Below, piece after piece: positions 36,101 through 43,688 of a DNA stretch of 64,000 nt; position 1 is the first letter of the stretch; each line of letters opens with the position of its first letter. The notes under the pieces are model-generated. The model had not been told where the DNA came from, did no database searches, and worked only from the letters and a program-made list of their open reading frames with translations. Origin of the DNA: Nocardia caishijiensis NBRC 108228 (GTDB taxonomy: Bacteria; Actinomycetota; Actinomycetes; Mycobacteriales; Mycobacteriaceae); the NCBI RefSeq assembly GCF_001612825.1, contig NZ_BDBE01000006.1, forward strand, positions 1-64,000, read 5' to 3'. The translations under genes and the position numbers were made by a program.

Positions 36101-36419
36101 GCAGCTCACGGGTGTCGTCGACGCCGCCGTGACTGGCCGCGTCGAGCTCGATGACGTCGAGATTGCCCGACCCACCCGGCCCCAGCGCCACGCAGGACGC
36201 GCAGGTGCCGCACGGTCGCGAGGTCGGCCCCTCGACACAGTTGAGCGAGCGGGCGAGGATGCGCGCCGAGGACGTCTTGCCGCAGCCACGCGGTCCGGAG
36301 AACAGGTACGCATGGCTGATGCGGCCGGTGTCCAGCGCTGTACTCAGCGGGTCGGTGACGTGCTCCTGACCCACTACCTCAGCGAATGTCGCCGGTCGAT
36401 ATTTCCGGTACAGAGCCAC
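33162..36419 (-). CDS. dnaX: DNA polymerase III subunits gamma and tau
   Basis: The protein is 1085 residues from a GTG that gives the classic ALYRKYRPATFAEVVGQEHV start. A TAGCCT box 7 nt upstream makes it leaderless. AAA+ domains I-II span about residues 1-240: Walker A SGPRGCGKTSSARILARSL, four zinc cysteines (CVEG, CGTCASC) and Walker B FIVDEAHMV. Domain III follows to about 370. Residues about 390-850 are an unusually long, repetitive, hydrophilic linker, and about 860-1085 the C-terminal tau region. It loads the beta clamp and couples the polymerases. Mycobacterial DnaZX is near 580 residues, so this protein is nearly doubled by the linker. Confidence 0.95.
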   Translation of the reverse strand: MALYRKYRPATFAEVVGQEHVTDPLSTALDTGRISHAYLFSGPRGCGKTSSARILARSLNCVEGPTSRPCGTCASCVALGPGGSGNLDVIELDAASHGGVDDTRELRDRAFYAPAESRYRVFIVDEAHMVTTAGFNALLKIVEEPPAHLIFIFATTEPDKVLPTIRSRTHHYPFRLLPPATMRGLLGKICEQEHVPVEEAVYPLVIRAGGGSPRDSLSVLDQLLAGAGPDGVTYSRAVSLLGVTDVALIDHAVDALATDDGAALFGTIDQVMEAGHDPRRFAVDLLERLRDLILLRAVPDAAERGLVAGPGDVLERMRDQAERIGPATLTRYAELLHEGLGEMRGATAPRLLLEVVCARMLLPSVSDTESATLQRLERLERGFAGGTVPSARPTGDAPTRPPVDAPAPASSGSQGSTAEGRRQAAEILAAARAEKEAAARKSAASATGEPAARVPGALAPGEPAARVPGASDARESAARTSGASATEEVARKSGAHAPEIGARESGVAAADGGRASRPQSPPADGEAAGRGGGPHPQAQSADPAVRPQPSTADPTPAPNALGAHGSAPHNPSRDNERAAASRGAERDAVTQSQAAAAQAASGHAQPVEQSQTARLGSAAREGSVTHQGSAAHQGSVTHQGSAREGSVAHQDSAHQGSVAHQSSAPHEGSATDQDLATQQSSAAESQNPAQARRGPSAAQAPSGTESVGSSVRGDEQGDFVQSQMSDADRSDVTVQGVAPQSVDSVSTAGRQGANRSGASADEFDTPNRGMEVPSPQGDSRGGTVGPEESARQVGSSSGSEHVGASQGDRAQQANGPAAYVGDAGEGDSPARVGDVPGAHSRQDDALSAPSGTPAERPEAAPRDQAGVPSEDLLAVVDAAWLDIKAKVREFGLTLHALMSGAAVSRVEGQTIVFAHQSAPLAQRLSDPRNIESVRSAVRAVVGRELDVRWETGAPAARPAPKAKNTAGPAESKPAGRPQFSRPSQAKGGRPRADKPDDDIPPPDFPDLPDDPGPQDSYAADPARSGGESDRAPRPAPGIPAPPTPEEEQEMLAAAAVPVAPGDRQDPDEVALALLRSELGAKSLDG
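34437..34577 (-). repeat. 15/18-bp degenerate tandem repeat inside dnaX
   Basis: About eight copies of a CTGGTGCGCC(ACC)GAAC-like unit spaced 15 or 18 bp apart. They encode HQGSV/HQGSA-type pentapeptide to hexapeptide repeats in the tau linker. The unit length keeps the frame open whatever the copy number. Confidence 0.75.
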
Positions 36420-36426
36420 GGCCCAA

Positions 36427-36432
36427 AGGCTA
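36427..36432 (-). promoter_or_regulatory. -10 box of leaderless dnaX
   Basis: TAGCCT on the minus strand ends 7 nt before the GTG at 36419; no ribosome site is present. Confidence 0.62.
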
Positions 36433-36865
36433 CCGGTGCGGTGTGACATACCGGCTGGCACCGCAGCTGTCGAACCGAAAGGCATAGCGCTACACCCGGT
36501 TACATGTGTTGCAGATCACATAGGGGTGACCGGTTCAACTCCTGCCCGAATAGCGGGCCCGACGGGTGCAACCGGCCGGTTAACGAAGGTTCTTCGTTCA
36601 GCGAATCGTGACAAGAGAAGTTCGTCGATCCTGGTTGGCGCGCGAATACGAACTCGGTCCCCGAACAGCGGCATCTTTCTGGATGTAACGAAACCATGAA
36701 CCGTCGTGACACGGTCGCAAGCGGCTGGCTACCGTGGATATCGGCAACTTCGGTGGCCAAACCTTCATCAGGTTGGTGACCCCGGCCGGTCCCTCATCCC
36801 GACCGGGGCACAACCTTCGCGCACCGATCGCTCCCCCACCGCATCGACCGGAGGAACGTTTCATC
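36433..36865. other. intergenic region between divergent dnaX and a hypothetical gene
   Basis: No convincing gene. It holds a CRP-like half-matched dyad, TGTGT-TGCAGA-TCACA, at 36505-36520, and a perfect stem AACGAAG-GTT-CTTCGTT at 36582-36598. Either could regulate the rightward gene, but this is unproven. Confidence 0.5.
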
Positions 36866-37693
36866 GTGCTGTCGTGTGATGACATCGCAGCCGCCTGGCT
36901 GGCCCACACCGAGTTCGCGGGCGATCACGCCGCGGTCGGACTGCTGAGCCGGGCGATCAGTCCCAAGGACTTCGACATCAAACGCGACTCGTTACCCGTC
37001 GCGGCCGCCGCCGACCCGGCCACCGCCGCCGCCATCCTGCAACTGCTCGAGCGCGGGCAGGTACCGACGATGGCCGCGATCCGCACCCTCACCGCGCAGA
37101 ACGAGATGCGCCGCGAGGCCGAACGGATCGAACGACTCGGGCGCCGCGCGCAACGCAGCATCGACGAGTTCGGCCGCATCCTGGCCCGGCTCGCGGCCGC
37201 ACACTGGACCGAGCACGGCATCGGCCCCACCCGCCGCGACATCCTCGCCGACCCGCAGATCACCGATCTCATCGCCGACCGGGTCGGCGCCATCGCCCCG
37301 ACCGCCGTGAAGCACCTGTGGCTCATCGAACGCGCCCAGCGCGCGGGCTGGATCGCCTCCAATGCCAGCCCCGGTTCGCTGTGTCCCGCCCGCCGTTGGC
37401 ACACAACGAAATACGGCAACCGGGTGTCGCAGAAGCCGGTGAACATGATCGGGAAGATGGTCGCGGGTTTCGTCGCCGAGCACACCGAGGACAGAGGCCG
37501 CGCCCCGAGTTGGGTCGCCCTGTCACGCGACCTGCGCGACGATCGAGGCCGCCGTGTGTTCTTCGACGTGGCCGACGCGCACGCCCAGCGTCGCTGGCTG
37601 GTCACCGCCGAGTGGCTCGCCGACACCGGCGACGACCTGCCCGCGCCCGGCAAGCGCGGCCTGCGCGCGCTCGCCAAGGACGCCAGGGGCTGA
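36866..37693 (+). CDS. Hypothetical actinobacterial protein, possibly nucleic-acid-binding
   Basis: The protein is 275 residues from a GTG with CCGGAGGAA upstream; a GTG at 36734 would extend it but lacks a ribosome site. I do not recognise the family. It is predicted mostly helical and strongly basic in the middle (EMRREAERIERLGRRAQRS), with a possible winged-helix stretch (RRDILADPQITDLIADRV) and a C-terminal aromatic/basic portion (RRVFFDVADAHAQRRWLVTA). The CPARRWHTTKYGNRVS segment could be a Zn or DNA loop but has only one cysteine. No signal or membrane helix. It converges with the metallopeptidase gene, with a single base between them. Confidence 0.75.
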   Translation: MLSCDDIAAAWLAHTEFAGDHAAVGLLSRAISPKDFDIKRDSLPVAAAADPATAAAILQLLERGQVPTMAAIRTLTAQNEMRREAERIERLGRRAQRSIDEFGRILARLAAAHWTEHGIGPTRRDILADPQITDLIADRVGAIAPTAVKHLWLIERAQRAGWIASNASPGSLCPARRWHTTKYGNRVSQKPVNMIGKMVAGFVAEHTEDRGRAPSWVALSRDLRDDRGRRVFFDVADAHAQRRWLVTAEWLADTGDDLPAPGKRGLRALAKDARG

Positions 37694-37694
37694 T

Positions 37695-38795
37695 TCAGCT
37701 CACGTCACCGGCGGCGGCGATGAAGGTATTGCATTGCGGCGTCAGGTTTTCCAGCCCGGATTCGAACCACTTGCCGCCGTTGTCGGCGGTACCGTGGTCG
37801 CGCATGTCGCCCGGCCGGTCGCCGCGCCCGTAGGAATCGCGGGTGGCAAGGGTGACCTGGTCCGACGACAGCGAACCGCCGCCCTTGGACGCCGCGATGA
37901 ACATGGCGTCGAAACAGTTGGCCTGCAACTCGACTCGGCGGGACAACTCGAGTCCCCTGGTCGAGCGCGCTCCCGCGTCGACCCGGTCGCTGTTGGCCTT
38001 GCGCAGGATCCCGGACTGCGCCTGGATGTGGTGACCGTATTCGTGCGCGAACACCGACAGGTACACCACCCAGTTGTCACGGAACTGATCGGTCTGCAAC
38101 TGGCTGATCGGCATGTAGATGGTCTTGTTCGCCGCGCAGTAGAAGGCGGCGAAGTTGCTGGTCGAGCCGGTGCACGGGGTGGTGATGCCGTCGGTGGTCG
38201 CGGTGATGCTCAGCGTCGGCGACTCGAAGGGCAGCCCGTTGGCGGCCATCAGCGGCTTCCACGCGGCTTCCAGGCAGCCCGCGGCGGATTCGAAGAACTT
38301 CCTGGCCTTGTCCACCTGGGTGCCCCACGGCGCGTAGTCGCAGGACGCGGGCACCAGCGAGCCGTCGGCATCGGTGACCAGCGGGTTGTCACCGGTCTTG
38401 GCCGGTGCGTTGCCTGGTTGGGGTGTGTAGGTGGTGGTCGGTTTCGGGCCGAACGCGTCGATGCCGATGTCGACACCCTTGTTCACGGCGAATTTCACCA
38501 GGCCACCGACGACGAGGAAAATGACCACCAACATCAGCGAGGTGAAACCGCCGCGCCGCTTGCGGGGCGGTGGGGTCGGCCTGCCGGGAGGCCCGTAGGG
38601 CATCGGCGGCGGCCGGTATCCGGGCGGCGGGCCGTAGGCCGGACGCGCCTGGGGATAACCTTGCGGCGGTGCGTATCCGGGTGGACCGTAACCCGGTTGC
38701 GGGCGATAACCCGGCGCGCGGCCGTAGCCGGGGGGTGGCGGAACCGGTCGTCCACCTGGCCCGTATGGGCCGTAGCCGTACGGTGGTTGGTTCAC
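37695..38795 (-). CDS. Membrane-anchored neutral zinc metallopeptidase (YpfJ-like)
   Basis: The protein is 366 residues from a GTG with a GGGGG stretch just upstream. The first 75 residues are Gly/Tyr/Pro-rich repeats (GYGPYGPGG, QPGYGPPGYAPPQGY), followed by one membrane helix (FTSLMLVVIFLVVGGLVKFAV). The outer domain contains the zinc site HEYGH in FAHEYGHHIQAQSG, a later Glu-containing LSRRVELQANCFDAMF helix, and several cysteines. This is the putative neutral zinc metallopeptidase family (PF04228). It probably acts at the cell surface; the substrate is unknown. It shares the Pro/Gly-rich cytosolic arm seen in the proteins at 55492 and 56269. Confidence 0.9.
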   Translation of the reverse strand: MNQPPYGYGPYGPGGRPVPPPPGYGRAPGYRPQPGYGPPGYAPPQGYPQARPAYGPPPGYRPPPMPYGPPGRPTPPPRKRRGGFTSLMLVVIFLVVGGLVKFAVNKGVDIGIDAFGPKPTTTYTPQPGNAPAKTGDNPLVTDADGSLVPASCDYAPWGTQVDKARKFFESAAGCLEAAWKPLMAANGLPFESPTLSITATTDGITTPCTGSTSNFAAFYCAANKTIYMPISQLQTDQFRDNWVVYLSVFAHEYGHHIQAQSGILRKANSDRVDAGARSTRGLELSRRVELQANCFDAMFIAASKGGGSLSSDQVTLATRDSYGRGDRPGDMRDHGTADNGGKWFESGLENLTPQCNTFIAAAGDVS

Positions 38796-38858
38796 GTCCC
38801 CCGTACCCCCTCGTCTAGTTCGTCGCCGACAGCCGCTGACGCAGGATAGCAAGCTGTC

Positions 38859-38864
38859 TAGAGT
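38859..38864 (+). promoter_or_regulatory. -10 box of a leaderless DUF2207 gene
   Basis: TAGAGT ends 8 nt before the ATG at 38873. Confidence 0.58.
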
Positions 38865-38872
38865 AGGCAGCC

Positions 38873-40531
38873 ATGCTGACTTTTCGGGGGGGCGCCGCAG
38901 GCGCGCTGCTGCTCGCTTCGGTGGGCCTGCTCGCGGCCGCGCCGGTAGCCCACACGCAGCCCGCGGGCGTGTCGATCACCGCCGATCTCACCTTGACCGA
39001 GACCGGTGTGCTGCGGGTCGTCGAAACAGTCGAGGTCCCCGCCGACGGCAACTTCACGATGTCGCTGCCGTTGCGACTGGGGCTCGGCGACGGCGTGGAA
39101 CGGGTATTCAAAGTCACCGATGTGTCCGCTACGGGTGCGGGGACCGCGACCACGGTGGACGACCAGTTCGTCGTCGAGGCGAAGCCCGGTGAATCCAAGT
39201 TCACGTATACGGTGCACAACACCGTCTCCGACGCACCCGGCACGCAGATGTTCCACTGGCTCGGCGTGCTCAACGCCGACATCGCCTCCCTCGATGTCTC
39301 GGTGATCAGCCCGAGCTTCCAGATGGGCATCGTCGACTGCAAACTGGGCGCGGCGGGCAATGCGCGCCCGTGCGCCGAGGTGCACGTGGAACCCGACGGC
39401 GTGCTGTATCTGAGCCAGACCGACCTGCGCAAGGGCGACGCGATCGACCTCACCCTGCAGATGCCACCCGGCACCGTGCCCGCCAACGCCGATGTGCGCG
39501 ACGGTGACTCGAACAACTTCTTCGCCGTCACCACCCCGGTCCTCGCCGCCTTCGGCGCCCTGCTGCTCGCGCTGGCCGGGATGCTCGCCTACGTGCTCAC
39601 CGCCCGCAAGCGCGGTGCCACCGCCCGTGCGAGCAGCGACACGTTCGACCCGCTCGTCACCACCGGCGACCGAATGGAGTTCACCACCCCCGACGGCGTA
39701 CTGCCCGGCGAGGCTGGACTGCTGCTCGACGAGCACGTCGACCCGGTCGACATCGCCGCCACCGTCGTCGACCTGGCGGTGCGCCGCTACCTGTGGATCG
39801 CACCGGTGAACGCGCGCGGCGAGGACGACTGGCGGATCAGCCGGGTGAACTCACCCGATGACCAGCTGCGCGAGTACGAGAAGGTCGTCTACGACATGTT
39901 GCTGCCCGAGGGCACCGACACCGTCGCCGTGCGCGAGCTGCGCGCGCCCGGCCGCCTGCAGCTGGACCCGATCCGCGAGGCCATGCGCCGCGACGCGGTC
40001 TCGACCGGTGCCATGGCCGATCCGGGACAACGGATGCTGCCCCGCTGGATCGGCGCCGCCCTGATCGCCGTCGGCGCCGCGACCACCCTCGCCCTGGCAT
40101 TGACCGCCGGGCACGCCCTGGTCGGCGTGGCCGTCGTGCTCGCCGGTGTGGCCGCGGTGCTGCTGCCGAACTACCTACCGACCCGAACCACACTGGGTGA
40201 CACCGTGGTCGGCCGGATCAAGGCGATGCAGCGCGGCCTGGACACGGTGTCGCGCGACCGCATCCCCCCGATCGACCAGGAGACGATCTTCTCCCGCGCC
40301 CTGCCCTACACGGTGATCAGCGGTCGCGCCGACAACTGGATCCGCGCCTTCCGCGACATGGACCCCTCCGCCGATTCCCAGCCGGGCCTGTACTGGTTCG
40401 CCGGGTACGACCGCGACCGCAACCTGCACCGCTTCGCGTCCCAGTTCCCGTTCTTCATCACAGCCCTGGAAGGCGCTTGCTCCTCCGCCTCCCCGCGAAT
40501 TCAGGCTGGTCCCCCCTCCCCGCGAAGTTAG
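38873..40531 (+). CDS. DUF2207-family membrane protein
   Basis: The protein is 552 residues. A signal peptide ends near residue 28 (LLASVGLLAAAPVAHTQPAG). The outside domain (about 30-210) is beta-rich with VRVVETVEV-like strands typical of DUF2207. A first membrane helix lies near 215-240 (PVLAAFGALLLALAGMLAYV) and a cytoplasmic stretch follows. Two further helices (about 385-435: IGAALIAVGAATTLALAL, LVGVAVVLAGVAAVLLPNY) precede a cytoplasmic C-terminal domain. The 3' end (residues about 540-552) reads through a tandem repeat and may have been altered by it. Role unknown; the family is common in actinobacterial envelopes. Confidence 0.85.
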   Translation: MLTFRGGAAGALLLASVGLLAAAPVAHTQPAGVSITADLTLTETGVLRVVETVEVPADGNFTMSLPLRLGLGDGVERVFKVTDVSATGAGTATTVDDQFVVEAKPGESKFTYTVHNTVSDAPGTQMFHWLGVLNADIASLDVSVISPSFQMGIVDCKLGAAGNARPCAEVHVEPDGVLYLSQTDLRKGDAIDLTLQMPPGTVPANADVRDGDSNNFFAVTTPVLAAFGALLLALAGMLAYVLTARKRGATARASSDTFDPLVTTGDRMEFTTPDGVLPGEAGLLLDEHVDPVDIAATVVDLAVRRYLWIAPVNARGEDDWRISRVNSPDDQLREYEKVVYDMLLPEGTDTVAVRELRAPGRLQLDPIREAMRRDAVSTGAMADPGQRMLPRWIGAALIAVGAATTLALALTAGHALVGVAVVLAGVAAVLLPNYLPTRTTLGDTVVGRIKAMQRGLDTVSRDRIPPIDQETIFSRALPYTVISGRADNWIRAFRDMDPSADSQPGLYWFAGYDRDRNLHRFASQFPFFITALEGACSSASPRIQAGPPSPRS

Positions 40532-40568
40532 GCTAGTCCCGCCTCCCCGCGAATTCAGGCCAGACTCA
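40488..40568. repeat. tandem repeat at the 3' end of the DUF2207 gene
   Basis: Three copies of a unit of about 27 bp (CCTCCCCGCGAATTCAGGC-like) starting near 40488, 40515 and 40541. The stop codon at 40529-40531 lies in the second copy. The third copy and GCGGGGAG at 40572-40579 can form an 8-bp stem with CTCCCCGC at 40543-40550. Confidence 0.7.
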
Positions 40569-40672
40569 GGGGCGGGGAGACTGGCGTTGGCGGCCAGACC
40601 AGGGGAAGTGGTTCTGGCCGCCCGTGCCCGGCGAGTTACCCATGTCCTTGCGAGAAGCAGTGGTGCGGTTGG

Positions 40673-41941
40673 TCAGATGCGGCGCAGGGCGGTCAAGGGG
40701 TCGGCGTAGATGGCGCTGAGTGAGGTGACCACGGCGGCGAATTCCTGGACCTTGCCGCCGAATCCGCTGACCCGGATGTCGGTCGGGGGCAGCTGGGTGC
40801 TCTGGGTGAACGCGCGGGCGACGTGGCCCAGGGCGGGGCGGTAGCCGGTGAAGGCTTGGCCGCCGAGGACCACTCGGTCGGGGTTGAGCATGTCGCGGAC
40901 CAGGGCGACGGTCTGGCCGAGCATGGTCGCCCGTTCGGCGAGCAGTTCACGGGCGCCCGCGGAACCGGACTCGGCGGCCCGGTACAGGTCGGCGATGGTG
41001 GTGCCCGCGGTTCCGTTGTGCGCCGGGATGATTCCGCGCCCGACCGCACGCGCCTGCAACGCCCGATCGCCCACGGTCACTTCCAAGCAGCCACGCCGAC
41101 CGCAGGTGCACTGCACATCCGAACCGGTGGGCAGATGCGCGATGGATCCCGGGCCGTTGCTCGGGGTGTGCACCCGCCCGTCCAGGGTGACGGCGATGCC
41201 CGCGGTCTCGCGGACGTAGAAGTACAGGCTGCTGCCGGGCTGGTCGGCGGGCTGTTCGGGTCCGCGCGCATCGAAGGTCGGCAGCAGCAGTTCCGAGGCG
41301 GCCATCGCTTCCACGTGGGGCGCGACGGACACGGGCAGTTCGAGGACGTCACCGAGGACCTGGCCGAGCGGCGCGCCCTGCCAAGCCAGCTTCGGGTGGT
41401 CGACCAGACCGGTGTGCGTGTCGACCCGCCCACCGATGGCGACACCGGCCCACAGCGGGGTCCGCCGATGCCAGCGCTGCAGGAAGGCCTTGGCGCTGCG
41501 GGCGACCGTGGTGACGGCGAAGTCCTGCCCGGTCTGCGGTGTCGCGATGGCCAGACCACCGAGGATGCGGCCGCGCAGGTCGGCGGCCACGATCTTCGTC
41601 GCGGCGGCGCCGATGTGGATACCGATGGTGAGATAGGCGTCGTGGTCGATCTCGAACGGCACCCGTGGCCGTCCGACCGCACCGGCGGCGGTCAGGTCGG
41701 CGCGCTCGCGCAGCAGACCGGCCGCGAGCAGCGCGGCCACTTGGCGATTCACCGTGGCGATGCTCAGACCCGTTGCGCGGGCGGCATTGTCACGGGAGAT
41801 GGGGCCGCCGACAGCGGCGCGCAGCACGGCGGCGGCGGGATTGTCGCTGCGCCGCAGCTCGGGAGCGACGACGGGACGCGAAACTCGGGGACGGCCGGTG
41901 ACCACCCGCGAAACGGGGCGGTCGAGAATGGGAGCAGACAT
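40673..41941 (-). CDS. ROK-family transcriptional regulator
   Basis: The protein is 422 residues from an ATG with AAGGAA upstream. The N-terminal winged-helix spans about residues 35-90 (ISRDNAARATGLSIATVNRQ). The sugar-kinase-like ROK domain follows with TIGIHIGAAATKIVAADL and the structural zinc motif CTCGRRGCLE near residue 285. It probably binds a phosphosugar or sugar and represses transport or catabolism genes. A perfect 9-bp palindrome lies about 20 bp upstream. Similar to Rv0485 in plan. No sugar genes are next to it, so its targets are elsewhere or only itself. Confidence 0.85.
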   Translation of the reverse strand: MSAPILDRPVSRVVTGRPRVSRPVVAPELRRSDNPAAAVLRAAVGGPISRDNAARATGLSIATVNRQVAALLAAGLLRERADLTAAGAVGRPRVPFEIDHDAYLTIGIHIGAAATKIVAADLRGRILGGLAIATPQTGQDFAVTTVARSAKAFLQRWHRRTPLWAGVAIGGRVDTHTGLVDHPKLAWQGAPLGQVLGDVLELPVSVAPHVEAMAASELLLPTFDARGPEQPADQPGSSLYFYVRETAGIAVTLDGRVHTPSNGPGSIAHLPTGSDVQCTCGRRGCLEVTVGDRALQARAVGRGIIPAHNGTAGTTIADLYRAAESGSAGARELLAERATMLGQTVALVRDMLNPDRVVLGGQAFTGYRPALGHVARAFTQSTQLPPTDIRVSGFGGKVQEFAAVVTSLSAIYADPLTALRRI

Positions 41942-41959
41942 ATGTGGTTCCTTGCCGAA

Positions 41960-41982
41960 AATCCCGTTCTCACAACGGGATT
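41960..41982. promoter_or_regulatory. ROK operator candidate
   Basis: AATCCCGTT-CTCAC-AACGGGATT is a perfect 9-bp dyad about 20 bp upstream of the ROK start. It is a likely autoregulatory operator. Confidence 0.65.
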
Positions 41983-42252
41983 GCCTACACGAGAGGTGTG
42001 GCAGCCGACGAGCCCGACGGACTCAGCTGCAGCGGCAGGAACGACACAGTTCACGCGTCAACGGCAACCGCAAACCCAGCGCGGCGGTCACGTACGTGAC
42101 CCGCGGGGCGGAGTGATGGCTACCGGACATAACAATCAAGTTAACACCGAATCGGCACCCATCCAAGACAGACCGGCGAATTGTGTGGTGACACACAGCA
42201 AATCACCAGGTCAGCGCGGTGCGGCGGGAAGCGTAATGGTGTTGTGACACAG

Positions 42253-42289
42253 CACGAACCCCTCCCGAACGGTCCGGGAGGGGTTCGTG
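42253..42289. terminator. terminator hairpin after the DUF8020-like gene
   Basis: Perfect 15-bp arms (42253-42267, 42275-42289) with a 7-nt loop, 12 bp beyond the minus-strand stop. Apart from this hairpin and the ROK operator, the 359-bp gap 41942-42300 shows nothing recognisable. Confidence 0.8.
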
Positions 42290-42300
42290 GTGTGTGCGGC

Positions 42301-42996
42301 CTACTTGGCCGGGGGCGTGAAGGGCTGGTTGATGGTGGTGAAGTACTGGATCGCGGCGGCAACGGCCACCGGGCCGGTGACGAAGAGCTGTCCGGCGACC
42401 ACGCCGAGGAAGCCGACGGCGGCCGCACCCGCGACGCAACCGCCCAGCGGGCCGAGGCCGAACAGCGTGGCCAGCGCGCCGGTGGCGACGAGGCCGAGCG
42501 CGGCGCCCGCCACGCAACCGGCGGCGGCCCCGCCGAGACCGCCGACGAGGGTGCCGATGGTGGCGCCCATGGAGATCGTCGAGGTCAGGCGCGACCAGGC
42601 CGCCTGCTCACGTTCGTACTCCGACTTCCAGGGCGCCTTGTCCTCGTAGGGCAGAGCGACCGGCTTGTACACGGCCTTGGCCGGGTCGAGCTGCGGGGTG
42701 AGGGTGGCGGTGTTGCCCGAGATCTCGGCGGCGATCGGCAGCTCGAACTCGTCGAGCCGGAACGTCAGCGGGGTGGCCGCGACGGTGGTCCCGTCGGCTG
42801 TCTTGATCTTGAACGCACCGTCCTCGGTGACCAGTGAACCCGCGTCGGTCGTGACGACCGCCCGCGACTCGTCGACGACCTCGGCGGTGTAGTTGATCGG
42901 TGCTGCTTGTTCGGGCGCCGCGTTGACGGTGCCCGCGGTGACCCCGGTCGCCACGGCCAGTAGTGCCGCAACCACGGCGAACTTCCTCATCTTCAT
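42301..42996 (-). CDS. Secreted DUF8020-type protein
   Basis: The protein is 231 residues from the ATG at 42996; ATGs at 42990 and 43008 are alternatives, and no clear ribosome site decides. A signal peptide (FAVVAALLAVATGVTAGTVNA) is followed by a beta-rich region (YTAEVVDESRAVVTTDAG, LTFRLDEFELPIAAEISGN). The second half is Gly/Ala-rich and hydrophobic (TIGTLVGGLGGAAAGCVAG, LATLFGLGPLGGCVAGAAA). This matches the DUF8020 secreted family common in Nocardia. It may insert in or associate with the cell envelope. Function unknown. Confidence 0.75.
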   Translation of the reverse strand: MKMRKFAVVAALLAVATGVTAGTVNAAPEQAAPINYTAEVVDESRAVVTTDAGSLVTEDGAFKIKTADGTTVAATPLTFRLDEFELPIAAEISGNTATLTPQLDPAKAVYKPVALPYEDKAPWKSEYEREQAAWSRLTSTISMGATIGTLVGGLGGAAAGCVAGAALGLVATGALATLFGLGPLGGCVAGAAAVGFLGVVAGQLFVTGPVAVAAAIQYFTTINQPFTPPAK

Positions 42997-43064
42997 GCCG
43001 GAAAGCATCCGGTAAAGGCGCCCGGCTGACGAGGAATAAACGCAACACGATCGCAATCAGGAAT

Positions 43065-43643
43065 TCACTCGGCCGCTTTCGCCGCGGCTTTCGCCTGTTT
43101 CTTGAATTCCCTTACTTCGGCGAGGGTTTCGGCGTCGACGACGTCGGCGACCGAACGGCGCGAGCCCTCGTCACCGTAGGCGCCCGCCGCTTTTCGCCAG
43201 CCCGCCGGTTCCACGCCGCGTTGTTTGCCGAGCAGGGCGAGAAAGATCTTCGCCTTCTGCGCGCCGAAGCCGGGCAGCTCCTGCAACCGGCGCAGCACTT
43301 CCTTGCCGTCGGGGTCGCCGTCGGTCCAGATCTTCGCTGGTACGCCGTCGTAATGCTCGATGACGTAGTGGGCGAGCGCCTGCGCGCGCCGGGCCATCGA
43401 GCGGCCGTAGCGGTGGATGGCGGGCGGGGTGGCGGCGAGTTCCTCGAATTCGGCCGGGTCGGCCTCGGCGATGCGACGCAGATCGAATCCGCCCATTCGC
43501 CCCGCCAGTTTCTGCGGCCCCCGAAAGGCGTGTTCCATCGGGTACTGCTGATCCAGGAGCATGCCCAGCAGCAAGGCGAAATCATCGGTGCTGAGGAGTT
43601 CGTCGGCGTCGGCGTCCTGGGCGAGGCACAGCGTTCGGGTCAT
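43065..43643 (-). CDS. HhH-GPD-type base-excision DNA repair protein
   Basis: The protein is 192 residues from the ATG at 43643. It is helical, with LLLGMLLDQQYPMEHAFRGP near the start, typical of the HhH-GPD fold, and a helix-hairpin-helix LQELPGFGAQKAKIFLALLG near residue 130. The C-terminus is Lys/Ala-rich (FKKQAKAAAKAAE). It lacks the four-Cys iron-sulphur cluster of EndoIII/MutY. It may excise damaged or alkylated bases. It is divergent from the methyltransferase gene. Confidence 0.8.
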   Translation of the reverse strand: MTRTLCLAQDADADELLSTDDFALLLGMLLDQQYPMEHAFRGPQKLAGRMGGFDLRRIAEADPAEFEELAATPPAIHRYGRSMARRAQALAHYVIEHYDGVPAKIWTDGDPDGKEVLRRLQELPGFGAQKAKIFLALLGKQRGVEPAGWRKAAGAYGDEGSRRSVADVVDAETLAEVREFKKQAKAAAKAAE

Positions 43644-43688
43644 ATATTCATCGTGACACATTTCACTGAACTCACATCGGCGGTACGA

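Noticed and set aside
36521..36590. Partial tRNA-like sequence (GGTTCAACTCC)
   Set aside because: A T-arm-like string without acceptor, D- or anticodon arms.
36436..36699. 87-codon frame upstream of the 36866 gene
   Set aside because: Starts just after dnaX with no ribosome site; poor codon bias and no homology recognised.
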